A stretch of DNA of 33,693 nt from positions 1-33,693 of IMG/VR virus record IMGVR_UViG_3300049846_002791. One strand, 5' to 3'. The notes below the pieces were generated by a model. That model saw only the letters and a program-made list of their open reading frames with translations. It made no database searches and was not told the origin of the DNA. Below are positions 24,011-29,957 of the stretch, in pieces. The DNA is from a virus. Numbering within the stretch: position 1 is the first letter of the stretch; each line of letters opens with the position of its first letter. A program made the position numbers and the translations under genes.

Positions 24011-24203
24011 GCGGGGTAACCACCGGCACATCCGCGTAACTGTGGCCGCAGGCCGGGCATTTGGTGGCGGGCGTCAGATGGCCGGTGCCGGCGGTCAGCG
24101 TGCCTTCGCCGCTGCGGATCAGCGTAGGCGCGATCACCTGGCCGGGTTGCATGGGGGTGCTGCAGATGCGGCAGAGTGTGGCTTGCTCGGGGTTGTTTGT
24201 CAT
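23997..24203 (-). CDS. Small zinc-ribbon protein
   Basis: A protein of 68 residues, third gene of the leftward operon next to attP. Two C-x-x-C pairs (C-R-I-C at about 11-14 and C-P-A-C at about 49-52) suggest a single zinc-binding ribbon. The spacing of about 34 residues between them is filled with a flexible Gly/Thr-rich part. GAGGATAGAG precedes the ATG. The role is unknown; zinc ribbons of this size may bind nucleic acid or protein. Confidence 0.65.
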   Translation of the reverse strand: MTNNPEQATLCRICSTPMQPGQVIAPTLIRSGEGTLTAGTGHLTPATKCPACGHSYADVPVVTPPKRA

Positions 24204-24212
24204 TCTCTATCC

Positions 24213-24626
24213 TCAATCACTGGGTACCGCTTCGCAACTGTGACGTGCGCACAGTTCGGCCACCACTGAGCAGTGCGGGCGCCACATGTCCGGCGAGCGC
24301 GGCTCGGCCTTCGCCCACGCGGCGGCGCTGACGTACCACGTAATCTGGCCAGGCGCGGCCTCTTCGCCGCCCTGCGCGGCCATTGCCGCGCGCGCCTCGG
24401 CGATGGCCTTCTCTGCCTCGGCCAGGGCGCGCTTGCGCCAAGCCAGCATCGCGCCGATGCGGTCGATGACATCCTGCGGCACCGGCCACGTGCCCGCTTC
24501 CCACATCCGCCACGCGCGTTCCGTAACGCCTGCCGGGCGTTCGGGGCTGGCGGCGATCCAGCGGGCGGCCTCTGGCACGCTGAAAAAAAGCAAGCGCCGC
24601 AGCGCTTGCAGGGTGGTGGGGGTCAT
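24213..24626 (-). CDS. YdiL-like HTH protein
   Basis: A protein of 137 residues. Residues 1-56 have L-Q-A-L-R-R-L-L-F-F-S-V-P-E-A-A-R-W-I, then R-A-W-R-M-W-E-A-G and P-V-P-Q-D-V-I-D-R-I, closely following the N-terminal HTH of YdiL-type (DUF1870) proteins. A helical Ala/Glu/Lys-rich region (about 60-92) and a C-terminal part with W-Y-V-S-A-A-A-W follow. The start abuts the previous stop (TAAATG), so it is coupled to it. It could autoregulate the operon through the palindrome in the promoter; this is inference. Confidence 0.7.
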   Translation of the reverse strand: MTPTTLQALRRLLFFSVPEAARWIAASPERPAGVTERAWRMWEAGTWPVPQDVIDRIGAMLAWRKRALAEAEKAIAEARAAMAAQGGEEAAPGQITWYVSAAAWAKAEPRSPDMWRPHCSVVAELCARHSCEAVPSD

Positions 24627-25061
24627 TTAAATTCCCAGATCGAAGCCTTTTGCCCACGCGGATTTTATTTTTTTCACCAGCGGCTTGGGCGTGTTTCCGT
24701 ACCAGCCTCCGTGATCGGTCAGCGTGCGGAAAAAGTCAAACACTGGCCACGCATCATCGGCGCGAAAGGTGTAGGGGCGGGCAAATCTACTGTCGTGAAA
24801 ACACTGGGGCAGATTTTTTTTGATCGAGTCGATTGTGGCCTGCACGTCACCCACGACATCGTAACCGGTGATAGTGAGCGTCGACATGCTGCCTTCCATG
24901 ATTACTCGGTGGCGGTCATAAGCGTTGGTCAGATCACGCTGACGTTGACCGCCGCGGGCTGTGATCGCGCAGATGACCTCGCCCGATTCTGCATCCACTA
25001 CCGAGAGGGAGCCTGTGCAGCCCATGTTTTCGAGGGCGCTGTTGATTTTCACTTTCCGCAT
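24627..25061 (-). CDS. Accessory protein of unknown function, first gene beside attP
   Basis: A protein of 144 residues. The start is the ATG of M-R-K-V-K-I-N at 25061, chosen for its AAGGAG site six bases upstream; an ATG further upstream (25088) would put that site inside the gene. The N-terminal half is beta-like with L-S-V-V-D-A-E-S-G-E-V. The C-terminal half has W-P-V-F-D-F-F-R-T-L-T-D-H-G-G-W-Y-G-N-T-P and a basic K-K-I-K. No family is recognised, and there is no signal or membrane segment. In an integrated prophage it would be the gene closest to attR, a typical site for accessory genes. Confidence 0.7.
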   Translation of the reverse strand: MRKVKINSALENMGCTGSLSVVDAESGEVICAITARGGQRQRDLTNAYDRHRVIMEGSMSTLTITGYDVVGDVQATIDSIKKNLPQCFHDSRFARPYTFRADDAWPVFDFFRTLTDHGGWYGNTPKPLVKKIKSAWAKGFDLGI

Positions 25062-25109
25062 GTTCATCTCCTTGAGATCGGTCAGCACGATTGCCGACTC
25101 GATGCGAGT

Positions 25110-25138
25110 AGGTTACTTCCGAATTCGGAAGTTGTCAA
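25110..25138 (-). promoter_or_regulatory. Leftward promoter with palindromic operator in the spacer
   Basis: Read on the minus strand: -35 TTGACA (25138-25133), exactly 17 bp of spacer, -10 TAACCT (25115-25110). A perfect 18-bp palindrome ACTTCCGAATTCGGAAGT (25115-25132) fills the spacer and touches the -10 box. Bound protein there would block polymerase directly. The first gene of the operon starts about 50 bases downstream. The -35 is perfect and the -10 is moderate. The repressor is unknown; the YdiL-like HTH in the same operon is a candidate. Confidence 0.75.
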
Positions 25139-25210
25139 GTGGTTTTGACAGATTTTTGTTCAAAAATAGCTCAAGTCATTATAAGTCATTGTTTTTAAAC
25201 AATATAAAAT
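25139..25210. other. AT-rich attP arm with repeats
   Basis: A clear AT-rich island in a GC-rich genome, directly next to the att core. It contains two direct copies of AAGTCATT (25173-25180 and 25183-25190, period 10). It also holds an inverted repeat ATTGTTT-TT-AAACAAT (25188-25203) and a run of T-rich sequence. These are plausible integrase arm sites or bending-protein sites. No coding potential is seen. Confidence 0.55.
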
Positions 25211-25258
25211 CGCCCTTTCACGGCGGTAACCGGGGTTCGAATCCCCGTGGGGACGCCA
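25211..25258 (+). other. attP: attP core: 3' part of tRNA-Glu(TTC)
   Basis: 48 bases equal the 3' part of a glutamate tRNA: the anticodon loop CTTTCAC (25215-25221, anticodon TTC at 25217-25219), the 3' half of its stem, a variable loop GTAAC, and a complete T arm CGGGG-TTCGAAT-CCCCG (25231-25247). Acceptor strand TGGGGAC, discriminator G and CCA (25256-25258) follow. The 5' half (D arm and acceptor 5' strand) is absent; AT-rich phage sequence lies there instead. Integration into host tRNA-Glu would restore the gene. The integrase gene follows at 25649-26716. Confidence 0.9.
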
Positions 25259-25289
25259 GCTTTAAAATCAAGCACTTAGCCTCGCAAAT

Positions 25290-25310
25290 CGCCCCTCACG
25301 GGGCGTTTTT
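25290..25310 (+). terminator. Intrinsic terminator just downstream of the att core
   Basis: CGCCCC (25290-25295), loop TCAC, GGGGCG (25300-25305), then TTTTT (25306-25310) followed by GTTTTG. A perfect rho-independent terminator reading rightward, 31 bases after the tRNA CCA. After integration it would end transcription of the reconstituted tRNA-Glu. The stop codon of the leftward 118-residue gene lies in its loop. Confidence 0.85.
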
Positions 25311-25652
25311 GTTTTGTGCGTTTTGTCCATATTTGTCTGCATGCGTCCGTGGTTTTTGCTCAGATTTAGCGCATGAATCAGGGCCCCGAAATGGCTGAAG
25401 ATGCGTCGATATAATCAGCGCGTCGACCGTCTGCCGTTGTTGGTCTGTGGGATCGCATACACCGATTTGGTAATCACCAACGTCTGGAATACGATGCGTT
25501 TCTGCCTGATAGATGCAGGCGTCAAACCGACCATAGCGATTGCGCACAGGAACTAAGACGCTGCGCGCGTCATACTCTACCCATGTGGTATCCCCATGGC
25601 GTGGTCCGCCTATGAACAGCCATTGTCTAGCGACCTCGAGTCGTTTCATCAT
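25296..25652 (-). CDS. Small phage protein with GGPRHG motif
   Basis: A protein of 118 residues from ATG 25652, overlapping the integrase stop (ATGA); the second ATG at 25649 is an alternative. W-L-F-I-G-G-P-R-H-G near residue 15 and a later Y-Q-A-E-T-H-R plus Y-Q-I-G-V segment follow a loose pattern seen in many short phage proteins (I/V-G-G-P-x-D/H-G). The C-terminal 25 residues are polar and run into the terminator hairpin. It is the last gene of the PL operon. The function is unknown. Confidence 0.6.
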   Translation of the reverse strand: MMKRLEVARQWLFIGGPRHGDTTWVEYDARSVLVPVRNRYGRFDACIYQAETHRIPDVGDYQIGVCDPTDQQRQTVDALIISTHLQPFRGPDSCAKSEQKPRTHADKYGQNAQNKNAP

Positions 25653-26716
25653 AAATTCAACCCTCTCGCATGCGCGGAATTGGTGTTGTCCCTGAGGTAC
25701 GCGTATTGCTCGGTCACGGCGATGGTGCTGTGGCCGGCGAACAGTTGCACGGTGCGCATGGGGATCTGCGTGTCGCGCACCAGGTGGCTGATGTAGGTGT
25801 GGCGCAGGGTGTGCATGCTGCCTTCGATCTTCGCGCGCGCGGCGTCGCGCAGGAATGCTCGGCTTAGCATGGACTGGTCGATGCGCGGCAGGATGTAGTC
25901 GCCGTCGACTGCGTGCTTGAGTCTGTCGATGGCTTCGGCGGCGCCTTCGGTCTTGGGGACTTCGCGCCACTTGGCGGATTTGGTGCGGGCTTCTTCGGTG
26001 CTGACGAGCTTGATGCCTTCGCGGCCGATCCACTTCTTGCGCAGGTGTAAGCCTTCGCCTCGGCGCATGCCGGTGTTGGCGTAAAGTTTCCAGATCGCGG
26101 CGTGCAGCGGCACGGGTTGCGGGCCTTGGCCGTTGTTGACCTTGGCGGTGCATGCGGCGTAGAGGCGCGCGAGGTCGTCGACCTCGTAGAACAGGTGGGG
26201 CTTGCTGTCGAGGATCCTTGGGGCGCTGACCATTGCTATCGGGTTGTCACGGATGACCTTGTTGCGCACGGCGTGATTGATGATGGCCATCAGTGTGCGC
26301 AGCTCTTTGGTGATGGTGTGGGCTTTGGCGTGGTCGCGGCGCCTGTCGTGCTTAAATTGCTCGACGGTGGCAGGTTCGATGCGATCAAGGGCGACGTGTT
26401 CGAACACGGGCATCAAGTGCTGCGCGATGATTTGTTGCACGCGGGCGGTGCTGGCCGGGTATTCGCTCTGGTGCCACAGTTGGTATTCGCGCGCATAGTT
26501 GGCGAAGGTGGGCGCGATGCTGGTGGTGAGGTTGAGCAGTCTGGCGCCGGTGCTTAGCTCAAGCTGCTTGGCGCGCAGGATGTCGCGGGCGCGGCGTTCG
26601 CTGATGATGGCGATTTCGCCGAGGGTGACGCGGTGCGGCCCCTGCGCGTCCGACCATTGGAGTATCCACCACTTTGGTTCGCCGGTGTGATCGCGCCGCT
26701 GTTGTAGCGTTGCCAT
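25649..26716 (-). CDS. int: Tyrosine-type integrase
   Basis: A protein of 355 residues that recombines attP with tRNA-Glu attB. It has an arm/core-binding region (1-170) and a catalytic domain with Arg218 (T-G-M-R-R-G-E), His302 and Arg305 (H-T-L-R-H-T-Y), His329 (A-G-H-S-T) and nucleophile Tyr338 (T-E-Q-Y-A-Y), so the active site is complete. It is transcribed toward attP, about 390 bp away. The first 163 bases overlap the xis-like gene in another frame. Expression from PL puts int and xis on one lytic transcript; no separate int promoter is evident. Confidence 0.95.
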   Translation of the reverse strand: MATLQQRRDHTGEPKWWILQWSDAQGPHRVTLGEIAIISERRARDILRAKQLELSTGARLLNLTTSIAPTFANYAREYQLWHQSEYPASTARVQQIIAQHLMPVFEHVALDRIEPATVEQFKHDRRRDHAKAHTITKELRTLMAIINHAVRNKVIRDNPIAMVSAPRILDSKPHLFYEVDDLARLYAACTAKVNNGQGPQPVPLHAAIWKLYANTGMRRGEGLHLRKKWIGREGIKLVSTEEARTKSAKWREVPKTEGAAEAIDRLKHAVDGDYILPRIDQSMLSRAFLRDAARAKIEGSMHTLRHTYISHLVRDTQIPMRTVQLFAGHSTIAVTEQYAYLRDNTNSAHARGLNL

Positions 26717-26994
26717 TCGTTGTCCATTGCCCTGACGATGTCGGCTTTACGATAGCACGTTCTTCCCATCCATTTGTACGAGTGGATGCCGTGCTCGCGC
26801 GCGTGCGCGAGGAATTGGGAGCGGCTGACGCAGGCGCAGTAGGCGGCTTCTTCGACGGTGAGGTTGTCCTTGCCGAGCAGGCTGATGATGCGCAGCTCCT
26901 GGGCGATGGTCTTGGCTATCGCTTGGGCGATGGATTCCAAGTCTGTTGGCGGCGGCGTCGCGTTTGTTAGCACGCGGTGCGGCATGGTGGTCAC
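26554..26994 (-). CDS. Excisionase-like HTH protein
   Basis: A protein of 146 residues. Residues about 44-90 (L-T-V-E-E-A-A-Y-C-A-C-V-S-R-S-Q-F, then Y-K-W-M-G-R-T-C-Y-R-K-A-D-I) form an AlpA/excisionase-type winged HTH. The last 50 residues are Ser/Ala/Pro/Arg-rich and lie over the integrase N-terminus in another frame, so they look like translation of integrase sequence to the next chance stop. The start overlaps the DUF2303 stop (ATGA). Position directly before int supports an excision role. Confidence 0.72.
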   Translation of the reverse strand: MTTMPHRVLTNATPPPTDLESIAQAIAKTIAQELRIISLLGKDNLTVEEAAYCACVSRSQFLAHAREHGIHSYKWMGRTCYRKADIVRAMDNEWQRYNSGAITPANQSGGYSNGRTRRGRTASPSAKSPSSANAAPATSCAPSSLS

Positions 26995-27815
26995 ACATCC
27001 GCGCGAATGATGGCTGCGCCGGTTTCTTGTCCGATCATCTGCGTCAGTTGCTCGTTGGCTTCTTCGAGCACTTTGTCGGGGCGGATGAGTTCGTACCAGA
27101 TGCTTAGCTTGGGACCTTGCAGGCGGTAGCGGAAGCGGGCGTCGATTTCGTAGCGCTCTTCACCCGCGCATTTGTGCACGGGGATGCTGATTTTGAATGT
27201 GTTGGGGATGGTTTCTGCGCCGGCTTTTGCGGTGACGGTGTTTTCGAAATGAAACTTGGTGGTGCCGTCTTCCAGACGCACGGCGTTGCTGTAGGCGGCT
27301 TCGCTGTTGGCTTCGAAGTTGAGTGCCAGCTTGAGCATGGCCGCGCCGCTTGGCTGTTGGAAATCGAGCAGATTGTTTTCGATGAAGTGCGCAAACTCGA
27401 CGTTGCCGCCGAATGGCTGGAGGTTCTTGGCCTTCCATGTTTTCCACTCGTTCGAATACTGGATTTCGAGTGCGACGCGGTGATCGGCGTAATCGGATGC
27501 GCCTTTTTGATGATCGTTGAGAATGCCGACAATGCGTGTGTCGTTGGCGTAGATGGCGGATGCGGCGCCCTTGAATCGGTTGAAGTACTGCACAAAGGCT
27601 TCGGCGGTTAGCGTTTTCAGTTCGCGGATGATGTGGTGCGGGTGTTGCGGATCGGTGTCGAGGTATTCGACTATGTCGCCGCCGTTCTCGTCACACAAAA
27701 TGACAAACGGCTTGCCGCCGTGCACTGGCACGGAGTGAATTTTCTGGCCGAGTTCGCGCCCTGCTTGAAGGGCGGTTTCGACGATGTTGGCGGGTGACGC
27801 TGGTGTTTTATCCAT
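26991..27815 (-). CDS. DUF2303 (YfdQ-like) protein
   Basis: A protein of 274 residues. The segments P-F-V-I-L-C-D-E-N-G near residue 37, L-T-A-E-A-F-V-Q-Y-F-N-R-F-K, Y-A-D-H-R-V-A-L-E, N-E-W-K-T-W and F-A-H-F-I-E-N-N match the DUF2303 family, common in early leftward operons of temperate phages and also known as YfdQ. The molecular function is unknown. It starts inside the end of the previous gene (8-base overlap). Confidence 0.88.
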   Translation of the reverse strand: MDKTPASPANIVETALQAGRELGQKIHSVPVHGGKPFVILCDENGGDIVEYLDTDPQHPHHIIRELKTLTAEAFVQYFNRFKGAASAIYANDTRIVGILNDHQKGASDYADHRVALEIQYSNEWKTWKAKNLQPFGGNVEFAHFIENNLLDFQQPSGAAMLKLALNFEANSEAAYSNAVRLEDGTTKFHFENTVTAKAGAETIPNTFKISIPVHKCAGEERYEIDARFRYRLQGPKLSIWYELIRPDKVLEEANEQLTQMIGQETGAAIIRADV

Positions 27816-28155
27816 TTCTGATTTCTCCGGTTTGTTGGTCGACCATGCCGAGGCCCTTTAGCGGGCTTTGGCGTTCGGTGGGGGTTTGGGTGGGCAAGCC
27901 GTCTTCGCCGATAAAGAAAACGTCGTTTTGGGGTTTGGCGCGCGGCAATTTGGTGTGCACGTCGGCGCTGATCAAGATCGGCGGTTCAACTGTTTGAATG
28001 CTGCTGCCGTACACTTCGACGGTGATTTCAAGCGTGATTTTTGCGGGCTTGGCGTAGGCGCGCACTGCGGCGCTGGCGTCGCGCAGCGCGGTTTGCAGTT
28101 GCGCGATGACGCGGCCGTCTTGCAGTTGTTGCAGGGTTTGTATGGCGTTGCTCAT
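27808..28155 (-). CDS. Hypothetical early protein upstream of DUF2303
   Basis: A protein of 115 residues. The start at 28155 (M-S-N-A-I-Q-T-L) is preferred because it overlaps the stop of the 37-residue gene (ATGA). The N-terminal 40 residues are helical, then comes a beta strand (K-I-T-L-E-I-T-V-E-V-Y), then a polar tail with D-V-F-F-I-G-E-D-G. It commonly accompanies DUF2303 in phage operons, from memory of gene order. The function is unknown. Confidence 0.65.
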   Translation of the reverse strand: MSNAIQTLQQLQDGRVIAQLQTALRDASAAVRAYAKPAKITLEITVEVYGSSIQTVEPPILISADVHTKLPRAKPQNDVFFIGEDGLPTQTPTERQSPLKGLGMVDQQTGEIRNG

Positions 28156-28265
28156 GGTTGATCCGTGGGTGGTGAAAGGGTCGCGACACACGCGGATGGA
28201 CTCGCGGGGGAGGGGCCGCTCAGGGCCTTACGGTTGCCTGCATCCGTGGTGTCGCGGTTGGTCAT
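28152..28265 (-). CDS. 37-residue gene coupled at both ends
   Basis: A short frame starting M-T-N-R-D-T-T-D-A-G and ending P-T-D-Q-P, rich in Pro, Ser and Thr. Its ATG overlaps the stop of the upstream membrane protein gene (ATGA at 28265-28262) and its own stop overlaps the ATG of the next gene (28155-28152). Without it there would be a 106-base gap in an otherwise gapless operon. It may serve mainly to carry ribosomes across. No domain is visible. Confidence 0.5.
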   Translation of the reverse strand: MTNRDTTDAGNRKALSGPSPASPSACVATLSPPTDQP

Positions 28266-28522
28266 TTGCGTCTGCCGTTGGGGTGCATGCGCATGGCGGC
28301 CCAGATGCCGAGCGGGCCGCCGCATAGGAAGGCGAGCATTTCGATGATGCTGGCGCCGGGGACGAGTTTGTAGCAGACCAGGTGCGCGCCGCCGATCATG
28401 AAACTGGTGAGCATGGCGGCGCGGATGTGGCCGTTGTTGACGTTGAGGGATTGCAGGCCGAGGCCGAGCACGAGTAACGCGGTGCTGGCGAACAGGGCGG
28501 CGGCGTTTTGGAGTTCGGTCAT
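28262..28522 (-). CDS. Early membrane protein
   Basis: A protein of 86 residues with three hydrophobic segments at about 5-24, 33-52 and 58-76, and a basic end (H-P-N-G-R-R-K). It starts within the stop of the upstream gene. Small membrane proteins in PL operons are sometimes superinfection or lysis timing factors; nothing specific is recognised here. Confidence 0.65.
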   Translation of the reverse strand: MTELQNAAALFASTALLVLGLGLQSLNVNNGHIRAAMLTSFMIGGAHLVCYKLVPGASIIEMLAFLCGGPLGIWAAMRMHPNGRRK

Positions 28523-28863
28523 TGCGCGCCCTGCGGGAAGTGGACGTATGTGCCGCTATCGTCGGCATTAGACAATGCCCATACGCCAATGCCTCGCAGG
28601 CGCAAATAGTGCGAGGCACAGGCAATGCAAACTGCAATTTCTTTGTCATCGTGCGCGACTTGATACACTGGAACCGCATCGCGTTCGCCGATGATTCTGC
28701 AATGTAGTTCGATGTCGCTGCGCGCGGCTTCGTCGGCGATTTGCACTGCGTAGATCAGTGTTTCGAACGCGCGGTCAGGCAGTACGATGCACTTGGCTGT
28801 GGCGGCCAGATTTTTGGTGGTGTGCAACTGCGCGAGCAGTGCGTCTGGTGCGTGCGCGCTCAT
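28519..28863 (-). CDS. Hypothetical early protein with C-x-x-C
   Basis: A protein of 114 residues from ATG 28863 (overlap with the upstream stop); the longer frame to 28881 lies in the previous gene. It has A-V-C-I-A-C-A-S-H-Y at about 79-88, a possible metal or redox C-x-x-C, and Y-V-H-F-P near the end. It is otherwise mixed alpha/beta. No family is recognised. Confidence 0.6.
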   Translation of the reverse strand: MSAHAPDALLAQLHTTKNLAATAKCIVLPDRAFETLIYAVQIADEAARSDIELHCRIIGERDAVPVYQVAHDDKEIAVCIACASHYLRLRGIGVWALSNADDSGTYVHFPQGAQ

Positions 28864-29135
28864 TTGGTGAGCGCCTTCCACTTTTTTATTTGATCGCGCA
28901 GATGCAGTTGTTTGGCGAGTTCGATGCCGGCGTCGGCGCGGTAGGTTTCGACGAGGCGCTCGCTCAGGCGCAGGTCCATGCGGGTTACTGCGAGCATGAC
29001 CTGCGCGACAGCGCGGCGCGTGGTGTTGGTGACGAGGGTTGCTGCGGCGTCGATGGCTTCGACCGCCGCGGTGGTGATGGGGTGTTGCATCGCGCGCAGC
29101 CAGTGCGCGCGGGTTTGGCGGGCGTGGTCAGTCAT
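28860..29135 (-). CDS. Hypothetical early helical protein
   Basis: A protein of 91 residues from ATG 29135, preceded by CAGGAGATA. It is largely helical, with I-T-T-A-A-V-E-A-I-D-A-A-A-T-L-V in the first half and a charged end (Q-I-K-K-W-K-A-L-T-K). The longer frame upstream lies in the adjacent gene and is not used. No function is recognised. Both ends overlap neighbours. Confidence 0.62.
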   Translation of the reverse strand: MTDHARQTRAHWLRAMQHPITTAAVEAIDAAATLVTNTTRRAVAQVMLAVTRMDLRLSERLVETYRADAGIELAKQLHLRDQIKKWKALTK

Positions 29136-29386
29136 CGCAGTATCTCCTGGTTGCGCTTTGCGTTCCGCATGCAGTCCGCGTGCGCGAGAAAAGCGTCGCG
29201 GCGCTCCTGGTAACGTTGTATGGCAGCGAGGAATGGCCGCCGGGTGCTGGCGGGGATGTGCCGTCCGGTTTTCAGACATTCCGCGACCTCGGCAGCCTGC
29301 GACAGCGCATCTGCTTCTGCTTGTAAAACGGCGTTGTGCAGCTTGGTGAATTCGTTTTGCTGCTGGGTGATGCGGGGGTTTTGCAT
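29132..29386 (-). CDS. First gene of the PL operon, hypothetical
   Basis: A protein of 84 residues starting M-Q-N-P-R-I-T-Q-Q at 29386. The very good site AAAGGAGGG sits 3 bases before the ATG. An in-frame ATG upstream (29407) lies before that site and is rejected. It is helical and charged, with R-R-P-F-L-A-A-I-Q-R-Y. The leader from PL is about 45 bases. The function is unknown. Confidence 0.65.
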   Translation of the reverse strand: MQNPRITQQQNEFTKLHNAVLQAEADALSQAAEVAECLKTGRHIPASTRRPFLAAIQRYQERRDAFLAHADCMRNAKRNQEILR

Positions 29387-29437
29387 GTGCCCTCCTTTGG
29401 CGACCATTCCGAGGTGTGGCTCGATATGGAGGAGGGC

Positions 29438-29478
29438 ACTTTAAGGCATTGCCTATAGCTTGTCAATAGGCAATGCCT
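29438..29478 (-). promoter_or_regulatory. Promoter PL with two repressor operators
   Basis: On the minus strand: -35 TTGACA (29466-29461), 17-bp spacer, -10 TAAAGT (29443-29438). Operator AGGCATTGCCT (29444-29454) fills the promoter-proximal end of the spacer against the -10 box. The second operator AGGCAATGCCT (29468-29478) lies one base upstream of -35. Centres are 24 bp apart. The same design occurs at PR. Bound repressor would exclude polymerase. The distal operator overlaps the stop codon of the HNH lipoprotein gene. Confidence 0.88.
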
Positions 29479-29761
29479 AATTATTTTTAGGCGCGCATTG
29501 TAGGCGTTCGAGGCGGTCTTTTTCGCGGGCGGCTTGGGCGGTTTGCCATTGCATGTTGTGCGGGGCGTCGGCGCCGCCGGCGCATAGGGGTGTGATGTGA
29601 TCCGCGACGTAGCCTGGGCATGGGCCGCGCCGCAGGCCGGTGGTAGGGCACGGGTGCTCGCGCTGGAATTGCGCTCGTACGGCGTGGCTGCGTGGTTGTG
29701 GTGTGTGCGCGCAGGCGCACAGGGTGACGCTGAGTAGCGCGAGCGCTATCGCGCGGTACAC
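29477..29761 (-). CDS. Predicted exported HNH-motif lipoprotein
   Basis: A protein of 94 residues, GTG start at 29761. Residues 1-17 form a signal peptide with lipobox L-C-A-C (Cys17). The mature part has P-C-P, G-P-C-P-G-Y-V-A-D-H-I-T-P-L at 46-59 with Asp54-His55, Asn69 in H-N-M-Q-W and Lys81-Asp82, which follows the HNH nuclease pattern of small secreted proteins. Cys38, 48, 60 and 89 could form disulfides. It is the last gene of the repressor operon, so it is expected to be expressed in lysogens. A role in blocking incoming DNA is a hypothesis only. Confidence 0.72.
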   Translation of the reverse strand: MYRAIALALLSVTLCACAHTPQPRSHAVRAQFQREHPCPTTGLRRGPCPGYVADHITPLCAGGADAPHNMQWQTAQAAREKDRLERLQCAPKNN

Positions 29762-29952
29762 GTGCCGAGTGCTGCGAGTAGCACGACACCCAATACGATG
29801 ATGCCGATCATGTCAGCGCAACCGCGATTGCGCGTGAGCGTGTTTTCCTGCGGTGGCGCGGTGGGTGCGGTGATGGGTGTGCCGCAGTGGGGGCACGCTG
29901 TTGCTTTGTCGCTGACCTCACGGGTGCATTCGGGGCACGCAATCAACGCCAT
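29746..29952 (-). CDS. Zinc-ribbon membrane protein of the lysogeny operon
   Basis: A protein of 68 residues from ATG 29952 (M-A-L-I-A-C-P-E-C). Two C-P-x-C pairs (C-P-E-C and C-P-H-C, 11 residues apart) form a compact zinc ribbon. A polar linker and one membrane segment (about 46-64, I-I-V-L-G-V-V-L-L-A-A-L) follow. It begins 5 bases after the repressor stop and overlaps the HNH gene by 16 bases. The function is unknown. Confidence 0.68.
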   Translation of the reverse strand: MALIACPECTREVSDKATACPHCGTPITAPTAPPQENTLTRNRGCADMIGIIVLGVVLLAALGTCTAR

Positions 29953-29957
29953 GTGAG

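Noticed and set aside
24217-24657. Alternative leftward frame overlapping the YdiL-like gene
   Set aside because: Arg/Gly-rich, no motif, and it would break the neat TAAATG coupling with the upstream gene.
24273-25148. 291-residue rightward frame across the accessory operon
   Set aside because: It runs antisense to three coupled leftward genes with good start sites and crosses their promoter.
25140-25258. A complete tRNA-Glu gene
   Set aside because: Only the 3' part from the anticodon arm is present. The upstream bases are AT-rich and cannot form the D arm or the 5' acceptor strand.
24961-25398. Rightward frame across the attP region
   Set aside because: It reads through the tRNA fragment and the terminator; no ribosome binding site and no conserved pattern.
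28568-28636. Partial operator-like matches (CAATGCCT, AGGCAATGC) in an early gene
   Set aside because: Half sites only, within coding sequence, not spaced like the PL and PR pairs.
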